Below are positions 42,279-50,288 of a DNA stretch of 64,000 nt, piece by piece (the first letter of the stretch is position 1; the number at the start of each line of letters is the position of its first letter). The notes below the pieces were generated by a model. The model had not been told where the DNA came from. It did not search any database and saw only the letters and a list, made by a program, of their open reading frames with translations. The DNA is from Flavobacterium arcticum (GTDB taxonomy: Bacteria > Bacteroidota > Bacteroidia > Flavobacteriales > Flavobacteriaceae). The stretch is from assembly GCF_003344925.1 (NCBI RefSeq), contig NZ_CP031188.1:1238501-1302500 (forward strand), read 5' to 3'. A program made the translations under genes and the position numbers.

Positions 42279-42791
42279 ATGAAGAAAAAACTATTTTTAA
42301 AAGCAACATTTTTATTTGTATTAGGGCTAGCGCTTGTAACATCGTGTTCTAAAGACGATGATGGTGGAGACAGGTTTGCAGGGGTTCCTAAGGGAGAGAT
42401 AGTGCCTGTTGGCGAACGTTATGAAACACTTACAGGTTTTCCTGAAGGTGAAGGACGCGGAAGTCTTGAAGAAAGTAGCCAAGTATGGTGGAAACAAGTA
42501 CAATCTAAAATAGATTATCACTGTGGAGGTTATGAAGATGAAGATCTTTATGAAGAAGATTTTTATATTGCTTTTAAACCAGATGGATTATTGTATGCAA
42601 AATATGGTAGTAACGGTCAGGAGTTCTCTTACTACAGCTGGGAATGGAAAGATGATAATAAAGAGGCTATACTTATGGAGGGTGAAACTTTCGAAATTCG
42701 AGAGCTTAACGATGGAGGTATAGTATATGCTAGCCGTCAGGAACAAAGTAGCGATTGCTATGCAATTACCTGGGAGCAGTTTAGTAACTAA
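42279..42791 (+). CDS. Lipoprotein of unknown function (170 aa)
   Basis: Signal peptide with lipobox LVTSC, followed by SKDDDGG, the acidic stretch that in Bacteroidota directs lipoproteins to the outer membrane or surface. The mature part is rich in Glu, Gly and Tyr, with two tryptophan-containing strands and a C-terminal Cys pair possible. I recognise no domain; the size suggests a lipocalin-like or small beta-sheet protein. It has its own palindrome-controlled promoter and terminator, so it is monocistronic. Confidence 0.75.
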   Translation: MKKKLFLKATFLFVLGLALVTSCSKDDDGGDRFAGVPKGEIVPVGERYETLTGFPEGEGRGSLEESSQVWWKQVQSKIDYHCGGYEDEDLYEEDFYIAFKPDGLLYAKYGSNGQEFSYYSWEWKDDNKEAILMEGETFEIRELNDGGIVYASRQEQSSDCYAITWEQFSN

Positions 42792-42848
42792 GAATTTGTG
42801 TGTTTTGTGCTCGTGCGGGAAGTCAACCCGCTATGAGTTAGTTTAGGG

Positions 42849-42874
42849 GAGGGGTTGCTGAGGAGCAACCCCTC
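42849..42874 (+). terminator. Terminator of the 170-aa lipoprotein (hairpin copy 2)
   Basis: Eleven-base stem (42849-42859 with 42864-42874), loop GAGG. A second hairpin GCGGG-n7-CCCGC (42815-42831) lies just before. It repeats the end of unit 1. Confidence 0.8.
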
Positions 42875-43017
42875 ATTAATATTTAATTGTTTTAAGAAAT
42901 GGTTAAGTAATGTAAAATAGAGTATATTTCTGTTATATAGTGTGTTATGTTTTTTTGTTGTTCAGAAATTATTTACATTTACTGCCATAAATTTATTATA
43001 TAACTAATTATACATAA

Positions 43018-44760
43018 ATGAAAAAGTTTAAATTTTTACAAGTTACGTTAGTACTGTTGGTAATTGCCTGTACAGGTTTTTTAAACAGTTGCTCTAAAGA
43101 CGACAGTCCTGCTACAGCGGAAGAGGGTGAAATAATTACTCCTACCGAGATATATCAAAGTCAGGTAGTAAGTATAGAGATGCCCACAGCAGTACCGGCT
43201 GCACAATATGCAGGAACATTTGCTGGAAGCCCAATAACACTGGCAAGAGCAGGCGAAAACACACTAATGTTTAAAGTGTCTTCTTCGCTAATCGGTGAAG
43301 CCGATTTAGTAGTAACTGATTTAGGACTTGACTTACATTATACTATATATGAAACAGTACTTACAAGTACACCAGAAGTAGAGCTAGCTCCGCTTTTTAC
43401 TGATGTTGTTGATTTTTCGGAGTCTATAAGTAATGAGCAAAACGAGGAAGCCGATATAGTAAACCAATACATAGCTTCTTTTAATGCGTATTATGAAACC
43501 CTTACAGATTCAGAAAAGCAACAATTAGCAATTACTTATAAAGCTAACAGCGAATTGTTTAGCGGTATCATAGCGGGAGACCTTACTTTAGGTCGCTCTA
43601 CAAACATTTTTAATATTGATACTCAATTACTAAAACATAAACTAGCAGTACTTGCATTTGGTGGTGGTGTTGCGTTTGTAATATTAGCTCCAGATCCTGT
43701 AGAAAAAGCATTAGGTGCTTTAGTAGCAGCCATTGCTTGGAAAAAATCTAAAGATTACCTAACTGAATTTATGCAAGTAAAGCTTAAAAAAATAAATGCA
43801 GTATTTAACGGTGTTGCGGGAGAACTGAGCGGTAGAGGTACTTTGCAAACCCTTACATTTACTGATGGTGAGGCAAAAAGTTTTTCTTTTGATGTTCAGA
43901 GCCGTAATATTGAATCGGGAGACGAAGGCTCATCTTCATCTGGACTCACTACTTTTTTTAATTCGCACGGAATCTTTAGCGGTGCAGTAACCAACCTTAA
44001 TGACGCTATTGAGTTTGTTAATGATAATCTTTTCTTTTCAAACATTAGCCTTATTCCGGTATATACCATGCCGAGTAATCAACCAACTGCAGTTGAGAAT
44101 GGTGATAGCGCATTTTTTGATGCTATGCAATTATCAGTAGCTAGTAACAATGTAACAATGAGTAATGTAAGCTTTGCTAATGGTGCAATAAGTATGAAGC
44201 TAACGGTTGATAATCCCGATGCTGTAAACGGTGACTCATTAGAAACAACCATAAATTATAGCTATCAGGATGAGCTGAACAGTTTTAGTGGTAGTTTTCC
44301 TATTGTAATAAGTTTGTCAGAAATAGATTTATCAGGAAATTGGATCATGCAGGTTACTAATCCCTACGATTTTGGTTCACTTGACGGTGATGCTGCTTTA
44401 TATAGATTTGTATTTAATGAAAGCACAATTACATTCAATCAAATTACTGTAATAAGTGACGGGTATCAGGAAAACGGCAGTGCTTTAAATCAAGATCTTG
44501 TAATTAATTCTTATACTTTAGATGGTGATTATTTAGATATTTATTTAGAATATGAATTCTTATTAGAATATACTTGTGAAGAAGAGGAGCAACAAACTAA
44601 TCTGTTACAAAATGAAAATATAGTGGTTACATATAACCACGATTTAGATAAGTTTACAGGAACTATAAATGATAATGGAAATTATAATGGTGACAATAAT
44701 TCTTGTCTTGATACAACTCCTTTCAGTGTAAATAGAACAATAGAGATTTATAGGGAATAA
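43018..44760 (+). CDS. Large lipoprotein of unknown function (580 aa)
   Basis: Lipobox LNSCSKDD near residue 25, again with the Bacteroidota export acidic signal. A hydrophobic stretch near 215-240 (LAVLAFGGGVAFVILAP) could be a buried or membrane helix, unusual in a surface lipoprotein. The C-terminal about 150 residues are beta-rich, with repeated Asp/Asn/Gly loops and a Cys pair. No recognised domain. It lies 226 bases after the smaller lipoprotein and ends in a bidirectional terminator. The two lipoproteins are not obviously homologous outside the signal. Confidence 0.75.
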   Translation: MKKFKFLQVTLVLLVIACTGFLNSCSKDDSPATAEEGEIITPTEIYQSQVVSIEMPTAVPAAQYAGTFAGSPITLARAGENTLMFKVSSSLIGEADLVVTDLGLDLHYTIYETVLTSTPEVELAPLFTDVVDFSESISNEQNEEADIVNQYIASFNAYYETLTDSEKQQLAITYKANSELFSGIIAGDLTLGRSTNIFNIDTQLLKHKLAVLAFGGGVAFVILAPDPVEKALGALVAAIAWKKSKDYLTEFMQVKLKKINAVFNGVAGELSGRGTLQTLTFTDGEAKSFSFDVQSRNIESGDEGSSSSGLTTFFNSHGIFSGAVTNLNDAIEFVNDNLFFSNISLIPVYTMPSNQPTAVENGDSAFFDAMQLSVASNNVTMSNVSFANGAISMKLTVDNPDAVNGDSLETTINYSYQDELNSFSGSFPIVISLSEIDLSGNWIMQVTNPYDFGSLDGDAALYRFVFNESTITFNQITVISDGYQENGSALNQDLVINSYTLDGDYLDIYLEYEFLLEYTCEEEEQQTNLLQNENIVVTYNHDLDKFTGTINDNGNYNGDNNSCLDTTPFSVNRTIEIYRE

Positions 44761-44777
44761 ATAAAAAATATGTATTA

Positions 44778-44805
44778 AAAATGGCAGTCAATTGGCTGCC
44801 ATTTT
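44778..44805. terminator. Bidirectional terminator between the lipoprotein and repressor genes
   Basis: AAAATGGCAG (44778-44787) pairs with CTGCCATTTT (44796-44805), loop eight bases, with A and T runs on both sides. Confidence 0.88.
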
Positions 44806-44812
44806 TGGTTTA

Positions 44813-45568
44813 CTATTCTGGGTTTTGGCGTAGGTTGGCAATAGAGCTCTCCAGTTGTGCAAGTCGTTGTTCTAGTTCGCTTTCGTTGCTTGGTAATGTA
44901 TATCTAAATAAATGCACTACTACCCATAGCCCTGTAATTTCTTTAGTGTTAAGAGCTATTGGTTCTACACCAGGATGGTTAGCTTTTAGGACTACTTTAT
45001 CATTTTGATAGTTTATTTTTCTAAAATAAAAATCGTTGGCTGTGGCTATAAGTACTAGTTCTCCGTTAGTTTTTTCAATTTCATCAAGTGGTATTTGTGT
45101 ACCTATTACCATATCTTTTGGTAAAAAACCATTTGGCTCGCCAGACATGGTTAAATCATCTATTACTAACGCTAGTTTATGCGTTCCGCTAACGTGGGGT
45201 AGGTAAACAGAGGGTAATTGCACGTTGCTAATATTATTAGCAATATTGTATTGTTTAATGAAATCTTCTTTATTGTTCTCAGAAATACAGGTAATACCTT
45301 CTTTATCATTGTCTTGTGTTTCTCCAGGTATTACCGTTATAGTCTCATTAAAGCGTAATAATCGGTTTACGGTAAGCTCCCTTGTTAATAGGTCATCTAT
45401 ACTAATACTAAAATGCTTAGCAATTTTTACAACGGTTTCTAGTTTAGGATTGCTACGGTTTTCTTCATACGCCCCGAGTGTAGCGCGCTTTAAATCAAAC
45501 AGTTCTGCAAATTCTTGCTGACTCATTCCGTGTACGCTGCGTATTTTTTTTAGATTCTTTCCAAACAT
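44813..45568 (-). CDS. CI-like repressor: HTH plus S24-like domain
   Basis: A 251-residue regulator. The N-terminal HTH (SQQEFAELFDLKRATLGAYE) is of the Cro/CI type. Residues about 115-220 resemble the LexA/CI C-terminal peptidase-like domain (DDLTMSGEPNGFLPKDMVIG, then GELVLIATANDFYFRKI), but the Ser-Lys pair that makes such proteins cut themselves is not clear, so it may bind a ligand instead. A short C-terminal coiled coil (ESELEQRLAQLESSI) fits dimer or tetramer formation. It is divergent from the PspA-flotillin operon, with three operator-like sites in between. Confidence 0.82.
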   Translation of the reverse strand: MFGKNLKKIRSVHGMSQQEFAELFDLKRATLGAYEENRSNPKLETVVKIAKHFSISIDDLLTRELTVNRLLRFNETITVIPGETQDNDKEGITCISENNKEDFIKQYNIANNISNVQLPSVYLPHVSGTHKLALVIDDLTMSGEPNGFLPKDMVIGTQIPLDEIEKTNGELVLIATANDFYFRKINYQNDKVVLKANHPGVEPIALNTKEITGLWVVVHLFRYTLPSNESELEQRLAQLESSIANLRQNPE

Positions 45569-45580
45569 GATAAAATTATT

Positions 45581-45599
45581 TTGCTAATAATATTTGCAA
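45581..45599. promoter_or_regulatory. Operator site 1 TTGCTAATAATATTTGCAA
   Basis: A 19-base palindrome with one mismatch pair. It overlaps the -33 TTG (45594-45596) of the plus-strand promoter, so binding would block it. Confidence 0.6.
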
Positions 45600-45615
45600 T
45601 TTAAAATTATTTTCT

Positions 45616-45623
45616 TAAATTTG
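45616..45623 (+). promoter_or_regulatory. Promoter of the PspA-flotillin operon (-7 TAAATTTG, -33 TTG)
   Basis: TAAATTTG matches TAnnTTTG. TTG at 45594-45596 is exactly 19 bases upstream, the best-spaced promoter seen in the window. The start would be near 45630, inside operator site 2. Confidence 0.6.
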
Positions 45624-45640
45624 TGCTAACAATATTAGCA
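45624..45640. promoter_or_regulatory. Operator site 2 TGCTAACAATATTAGCA
   Basis: Six-base arms TGCTAA/TTAGCA with a five-base spacer. The centre lies 42 bases (four helical turns) from site 1. A half-site GCTAA recurs at 45655-45659. Both promoters are covered, so the repressor probably controls both directions. Confidence 0.6.
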
Positions 45641-45646
45641 AAGATA
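45639..45646 (-). promoter_or_regulatory. Possible -7 box TATCTTTG of the repressor gene
   Basis: Minus-strand TATCTTTG matches TAnnTTTG and abuts operator site 2. The -33 element is not clear, so confidence is low to moderate. Confidence 0.35.
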
Positions 45647-45775
45647 GTAATAATGCTAATATAATGAGTTTTTGAAGCTTAAAATTTTAACCCTTATTGT
45701 TAAAAAATATGTAAGGCAATAGTTGTAAGCCGTCAAAAAAAAAGCGAGTTTTATAAAATTATTAATACCTGTAAC

Positions 45776-46171
45776 ATGAAAGACTATTTTGGAGTGGTTA
45801 AAAATTACCTGAATGAGCTTGAGCTTGAGGTTAAATACGAAAATCATAAAGATGGCGTATTTATAGTGAGCAGCGAGCAAGACGGTATAGTTAATCTTAT
45901 TATTTGTGTGGCATATCCTATTGTTATTTTTGAGCAATATTTGTTTGAAATCAAGCCAGATGCTTACACAGTATTTAAAGAATTACTCCAAAAAAATCGC
46001 GATATTATTCACGGGGCCTTTGTTCTTGATGATACAGGTAGAAAAGTAATTTTCAGAGATTCGCTACAACTCGAAAATTTAGACCAGAATGAGTTTGGGG
46101 CAACGTTAAATTCGCTCAGCCTGTTGCTTAGCGAGTATTCGGAACAGATTATTAACTTTTCAAAAAATTAA
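45776..46171 (+). CDS. YbjN/type III chaperone-like protein, first gene of the Psp operon
   Basis: A 131-residue cytosolic protein with the alpha/beta pattern of the YbjN and T3SS-chaperone-like fold, including KNRDIIHGAFVLDDTG and FRDSLQLENLDQNEFGATL in the second half. I assign it by pattern, not by a strong motif. In E. coli a comparable protein (YjfI) lies before the PspA-like YjfJ, so the position directly before pspA is telling. It starts the plus-strand operon and is followed by pspA after 4 bases. A role as a small adaptor is inferred. Confidence 0.65.
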   Translation: MKDYFGVVKNYLNELELEVKYENHKDGVFIVSSEQDGIVNLIICVAYPIVIFEQYLFEIKPDAYTVFKELLQKNRDIIHGAFVLDDTGRKVIFRDSLQLENLDQNEFGATLNSLSLLLSEYSEQIINFSKN

Positions 46172-46175
46172 AAAG

Positions 46176-46892
46176 ATGAAATTTCTAAGAAGATTATTTA
46201 AGATTGGACAGGCAGAGGTGCACCACGCTATAGATGGAGTAGAAGATCCTATAAAAATGACAGAGCAAGGTATAAGAGATATGAAACAAGATCTTGATAA
46301 AGGTCTAGAAGCTTTGGCGCAGGTAAAAGCCATGAGCATACGTGCTAAAAATGAGATAGAAGAGCACGGTAACAAGGCAGAAGATTATAACGAAAAAGCC
46401 ATGCTGATACTAAAAAAAGCACAAAAAGGCGATATGGATGCCGAAGAGGCTGACCGACTAGCAACTGAAGCCTTGCTTAAAAAAGAAGAATCAATGGCAC
46501 ACCAGCAGCGTGCTGAGGGTGACAAGGAGAAATTTGACCAAAATGTATTGCAAATGGAGGGCAATGTGCAAACCATTAAGCAAAATATTAATAAATGGGA
46601 AAACGAATTAAAAATATTAAGAAGCCGTGTTAAGGTTGCGGATGCTACTAAGAGCCTTAACAAACAAATGGCTAAGATAGATACAAATGGCACCATATCG
46701 CTTTTAGAACGTATGAAAGAAAAAGTAATACAAGAGGAAGCGTTAGCGGAAGCCTATGGCGAAATTGCCAACTCAACCAAATCGGTAGATGCCGAGATAG
46801 ACAAGGCTGTAGATGTAAAAAAATCTAAAGCCATGAGCGAGCTCGAAAAGCTGAAATCCCAAATGGGTATCGGCGGTGGCACACCGGAATAA
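46176..46892 (+). CDS. pspA: PspA/IM30-family membrane-stress protein
   Basis: A 238-residue, almost wholly helical protein of the PspA/Vipp1/ESCRT-III family, which forms rings or rods on the inner membrane and guards it against stress. The N-terminus (KFLRRLFKIGQAEVHHAIDGVEDPIKMTEQGIRDM, in pieces) is typical, followed by coiled coils with Ala, Glu and Lys heptads. It ends in a short Gly-rich tail (MGIGGGTPE). It sits between the YbjN-like and OB-fold genes in the operon. No PspF, PspB or PspC is here, so this is not the enterobacterial circuit. Confidence 0.93.
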   Translation: MKFLRRLFKIGQAEVHHAIDGVEDPIKMTEQGIRDMKQDLDKGLEALAQVKAMSIRAKNEIEEHGNKAEDYNEKAMLILKKAQKGDMDAEEADRLATEALLKKEESMAHQQRAEGDKEKFDQNVLQMEGNVQTIKQNINKWENELKILRSRVKVADATKSLNKQMAKIDTNGTISLLERMKEKVIQEEALAEAYGEIANSTKSVDAEIDKAVDVKKSKAMSELEKLKSQMGIGGGTPE

Positions 46893-46906
46893 TACATACT
46901 TAAACA

Positions 46907-47545
46907 ATGGAGGAATTAATTAGAATTTCTTTTTCGCCTGTCAATGCATTTTTTACCATCATGTCTATTATCATGTTGCTATATTGGCTATTGGTCATTA
47001 TAGCAGGTTTAGATCCTGATTTATTTAGTGTAGAGTTTGATGCAGCAGATGTTGATGGCGATTTTGGTGTCGATGGCAACGGGGGTAGTGGTGGATTCAT
47101 GAAAATACTCGAGTATTTTAGTTTTGACGAACTCCCCATGATGTTTATTGTTACCATAGTCTTTTTTAGTATGTGGTTTTTAGGCGTCAATATCTCATAC
47201 TATTTAGGCGTAGAGAGTTCTTTGTTAGGATTTATATTACTTATTCCTAACTTTATTTTTAGTCTGTTTTTAGTGAAAATATTGGCCAAACCACTGGGAA
47301 AGCTATATAAACTAGTCAACCATAAGGGCGAACCAGAAATTGATTTTTTAGGGCGCAGGTGTAATGTTATTACATCAATAGCGCAAGATAAAACAGGAAT
47401 GATAGAACTCATAGTAAATGGCGACCCTATAAAGCTGTATGCCCGCAGTAATACCGAAGAAAGAATTACAGTAGGACAGCAAGCAGTTATAGTAAAAGAA
47501 AGCGAAGACAAGAGATACTACCTCATTGAAAAATTCGATTATTAG
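46907..47545 (+). CDS. YqiJ-like OB-fold membrane protein (NfeD/DUF1449 type)
   Basis: A 212-residue protein with membrane helices near residues 14-34, 88-108 and 113-134. An acidic Asp/Gly-rich loop (VEFDAADVDGDFGVDGNGG) lies after the first helix. The soluble C-terminal part (about 145-212) has the beta pattern of an OB fold (LGRRCNVITSIA, GMIELIVNGDPIKLYAR). Proteins of this type are encoded next to flotillins: E. coli YqiJ-YqiK, B. subtilis YuaF-FloT. It lies before the micro-protein and flotillin genes and probably binds the flotillin. Confidence 0.82.
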   Translation: MEELIRISFSPVNAFFTIMSIIMLLYWLLVIIAGLDPDLFSVEFDAADVDGDFGVDGNGGSGGFMKILEYFSFDELPMMFIVTIVFFSMWFLGVNISYYLGVESSLLGFILLIPNFIFSLFLVKILAKPLGKLYKLVNHKGEPEIDFLGRRCNVITSIAQDKTGMIELIVNGDPIKLYARSNTEERITVGQQAVIVKESEDKRYYLIEKFDY

Positions 47546-47580
47546 TACTTAAGAATAACATCATAAAACATCCAACAACC

Positions 47581-47655
47581 ATGATAGCAGTCTTTATTAC
47601 CATTATTTCAGCCTGTGTAGGGCTTATACAAACTATCATACAATCAATTTTTTAA
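47581..47655 (+). CDS. 24-residue hydrophobic micro-protein inside the Psp operon
   Basis: An open frame from ATG 47581 to TAA 47655 in the gap between the OB-fold and flotillin genes. It encodes 24 residues, starting MIAVFITIISACVGLIQ and ending in a hydrophobic tail, enough for one membrane helix. The leader AACAACC before the ATG resembles that before the flotillin ATG. The gap of 137 bases is unusually long for this tight operon unless it holds a gene. Such small membrane peptides can modulate partner complexes. Assignment as a real gene is by context only. Confidence 0.5.
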   Translation: MIAVFITIISACVGLIQTIIQSIF

Positions 47656-47682
47656 CCAACCAATTTAAACACTTAAAACAAA

Positions 47683-49743
47683 ATGTTAGGAGACACACTT
47701 ATTATTACCATGATAGCCATTATCGTTGTGATTATTGGTCTTGCAGTATGGATAATATCCATGTACAAAAAAACCATACAAGGTAAAGTTATAGTACGTA
47801 CTGGGTATGGAGGTACAAAAGTATTCTTTAATGCAGGGCTTATAGTACCAGTTTTCCATAAAATGGAGATTATGGACATCTCTGTAAAAAAGCTCGATGT
47901 AGAGCGTACAGGTGTTAACGGTCTTATCTGTAAAGACAACATCCGTGCCGATATCAAAGTAACGTTCTTTATCAAAATTAATAAATCTACTGCTGATATT
48001 ATTAACGTAGCACAAACCATCGGTTGCGAAAGAGCATCAGAAATTGATGTACTTAGGCAGCTGTTTGATGCTAAATTCTCGGAGGCATTAAAAACAGTAG
48101 GTAAAAAGTTTGATTTTATCGAGCTATACGAAGCCCGAAGCGAATTCCGTGAAGAGATTATCTCGATAATAGGAACAGACCTTAACGGTTATATTCTTGA
48201 TGACTGTGCTATTGACGATTTAGAACAAACATCATTAAGCCATCTAAAATCAGATAACATTCTTGACTCTGAAGGTATCAAGAAAATTACTGAGCTTACG
48301 GCTGCACAAAACATGAAATCAAACCTTATCCGCAGGGACGAGGAGAAAACCATCCGCAAGCAAGATGTAGAGGCACGTGAAGCTATTTTAGCACTAGACC
48401 GTCAGCTTGCCGAAAAAGAAGAAATACAAAAACGTGAGATAGCAAATATCAGATCGCGTGAGGAAGCTGAAATTGCAAAAGTAGCCGAAGAAGAAAAACT
48501 GAAATCGGAAACAGCACGCATTAGCACTGCCGAAAAAGTTCAGGTTGCCGAAGAAAACAAAGACAGGCTTGTAATTGTAGCAGCCAAGAACAAAGAACGT
48601 ACGGCTGCCGTAGAAACCGAAAGGGTAGAAAAAGACCGTGCATTAGAACAAACCGAAAGGGAACGTATTGTTACACTAGCTCAGATAGAGAAAGAAAAAG
48701 CCGTTGAGGTAGAGCGCAAAAACATACAGAATGTTATCCGCGATAGGGTTACGCTAGAAAAAGGCGTGGTGCAAGAGCAGGAAAACATGAAAGATATTGA
48801 GGCATTTAAAACTGCCGATAGGGAGAAAAAAGTAGCAATCACACTTGCCGAGAAATTAAGTGAAGAGCTATACATTAAACGCCTGAAAGCTGCCGAGGCA
48901 GAAAAAGAGGCAATGAAACAAAAAGCAGAAGAAATTAATATTGATGCTGCTGCTAGAATGGCTGCGAGTGAAAAAGAAGCCGAAGCCCGTAAAATACTTG
49001 CCGAAGCCAAAGCTAAGGAAGATGCTACATTAGGATTATCTGAAGCGCAAGTAATGCATGCTAAAGCGGACGCTAACGAAAGACAAGGTATAGTAGATGC
49101 GGTAATTATCGAGAAAAAAGCCCTTGCCGAAGCAGCAGGTCTTAAAGCAAGAGCCGAAGCCGAAAGAGAGTTCGGATTATCTGAAGCCAATGTTATTAAA
49201 GAGAAAGCATTTGCCGAAGCTAGCGGTATAGAAGAAAAAGCTGAAGCAATGAAGAAACTTGACGGTGTAGGTAAAGACCATGAAGAGTTCAAGTTAAAAC
49301 TAGATAAAGAACTTCAAGTTGATCTTGCACACATCAATATCCAGAAAGATATTGCAGATGCTCAGGCAAGCGTAATAGGAGAAGCACTTAAAGCGGCTAA
49401 GATTGATATTGTGGGTGGCGAAACAATGTTCTTTGACCAGATTGTTAACCAGATAACAAGAGCCAAAGGCTTTGACAGACTGGTAAACCACTCTGAGAAT
49501 ATTACCGAGATTAAAGATGCTATTTTAGGCGAAGGTGGCGAAAGCCAAGAAAACCTAATAGAGCGTGTTAAAGGCTTTGCCGATAAATACAACATCTCGT
49601 CAGAGGATATAAAAAACCTAACCGTAGCCGGACTGCTTATGGAACTGCAAAAACGCAGTAGCGATGACGGAGAGCAAGGCTTGTTTGCTAACCTGATGGA
49701 TATGGCTAAAAACCTAGGCTTGTCTAACAGGAAGCTGGGATAA
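47683..49743 (+). CDS. Flotillin-like SPFH protein (YqiK type)
   Basis: A 686-residue membrane scaffold. One N-terminal helix (IITMIAIIVVIIGLAVWIISMY) is followed by an SPFH/Band-7 domain (about 30-200; KVIVRTGYGGTKVFFNAG, IRADIKVTFFIKI). A very long Ala/Glu/Lys coiled-coil region (about 210-560) and a C-terminal part of about 120 residues follow. Flotillins form oligomers that order membrane patches. It is longer than E. coli YqiK, mainly in the coiled coil. The preceding OB-fold gene and the pspA gene make an envelope-stress context. Confidence 0.93.
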   Translation: MLGDTLIITMIAIIVVIIGLAVWIISMYKKTIQGKVIVRTGYGGTKVFFNAGLIVPVFHKMEIMDISVKKLDVERTGVNGLICKDNIRADIKVTFFIKINKSTADIINVAQTIGCERASEIDVLRQLFDAKFSEALKTVGKKFDFIELYEARSEFREEIISIIGTDLNGYILDDCAIDDLEQTSLSHLKSDNILDSEGIKKITELTAAQNMKSNLIRRDEEKTIRKQDVEAREAILALDRQLAEKEEIQKREIANIRSREEAEIAKVAEEEKLKSETARISTAEKVQVAEENKDRLVIVAAKNKERTAAVETERVEKDRALEQTERERIVTLAQIEKEKAVEVERKNIQNVIRDRVTLEKGVVQEQENMKDIEAFKTADREKKVAITLAEKLSEELYIKRLKAAEAEKEAMKQKAEEINIDAAARMAASEKEAEARKILAEAKAKEDATLGLSEAQVMHAKADANERQGIVDAVIIEKKALAEAAGLKARAEAEREFGLSEANVIKEKAFAEASGIEEKAEAMKKLDGVGKDHEEFKLKLDKELQVDLAHINIQKDIADAQASVIGEALKAAKIDIVGGETMFFDQIVNQITRAKGFDRLVNHSENITEIKDAILGEGGESQENLIERVKGFADKYNISSEDIKNLTVAGLLMELQKRSSDDGEQGLFANLMDMAKNLGLSNRKLG

Positions 49744-49774
49744 TTATGAGTTTATCTGATTTTTTTAAATAATG

Positions 49775-49802
49775 CCTTCGGTGTGCCAAAGCACACCGAG
49801 GG
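49775..49802 (+). terminator. Strong hairpin after the flotillin gene, weak T-run
   Basis: Twelve-base arms (49775-49786 with 49791-49802, one G-U pair) around a CAAA loop, then TTACTTTTACT. It may be a partial terminator or mRNA-stabilising hairpin that lowers expression of the lipoprotein and AAA genes relative to pspA and flotillin. Confidence 0.65.
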
Positions 49803-49823
49803 TTACTTTTACTCTCGCATACT

Positions 49824-50276
49824 ATGAAAAGAATAATTTCAATGATGATTCTATTTTTTATTGCGGTTTCTTGTAATTCTTATCAGAATGTATCTAGTAA
49901 TGAATCAAACAAAACTACAGAGCCTATAGCGGATGATTATGAGAGCAATTGGGTATATTTCGATTTACAGGAATCAACCGAACTAAAGATTATTTCTCAT
50001 CAACTGGCAGGCGTTGGTTGTGGAACTATAGCAACAGCATCAGTTACAATAGGAGTTACAAAAAAGAATGATACAATTAGAGTATTTGAATTGTGTAATA
50101 CTAAAAAAGATTTTCCGGTTAATGGAAATGTAATTATAGAGCCTGCAACACGTCCGAGCTTTACTGTAATGTACCCAAAAATATATATTCAAGACGAAAA
50201 TGGAAGTTTGTTAACACATCCTGTCAACAAACAAGTCTTGAAGACAACTTACGGAATAATCGAAAGAAAAAAATAA
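49824..50276 (+). CDS. Small lipoprotein inserted in the operon (150 aa)
   Basis: Lipobox AVSC near residue 17, followed by Asn/Ser-rich residues without the SKDD export signal, so it may stay in the inner membrane or periplasm. The domain is beta-rich, with a Cys pair (GVGCGTIATA and LCNTKK). I do not recognise it. It lies between flotillin and the AAA gene, with a 12-base gap to the AAA gene. It may report periplasmic state to the complex or be an unrelated insertion. Confidence 0.7.
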   Translation: MKRIISMMILFFIAVSCNSYQNVSSNESNKTTEPIADDYESNWVYFDLQESTELKIISHQLAGVGCGTIATASVTIGVTKKNDTIRVFELCNTKKDFPVNGNVIIEPATRPSFTVMYPKIYIQDENGSLLTHPVNKQVLKTTYGIIERKK

Positions 50277-50288
50277 TACAACCACACC

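Noticed and set aside
45656..45937. Minus-strand frame of 93 residues in front of and over the YbjN-like gene
   Set aside because: It crosses the promoter and operators of the plus-strand operon and is Asn/Phe-rich noise.
48681..49292. 203-residue open frame antisense to the flotillin gene
   Set aside because: Ser/Ala-rich mirror of the Glu/Ala/Lys coiled-coil coding region; no start context, and the plus-strand gene is certain.
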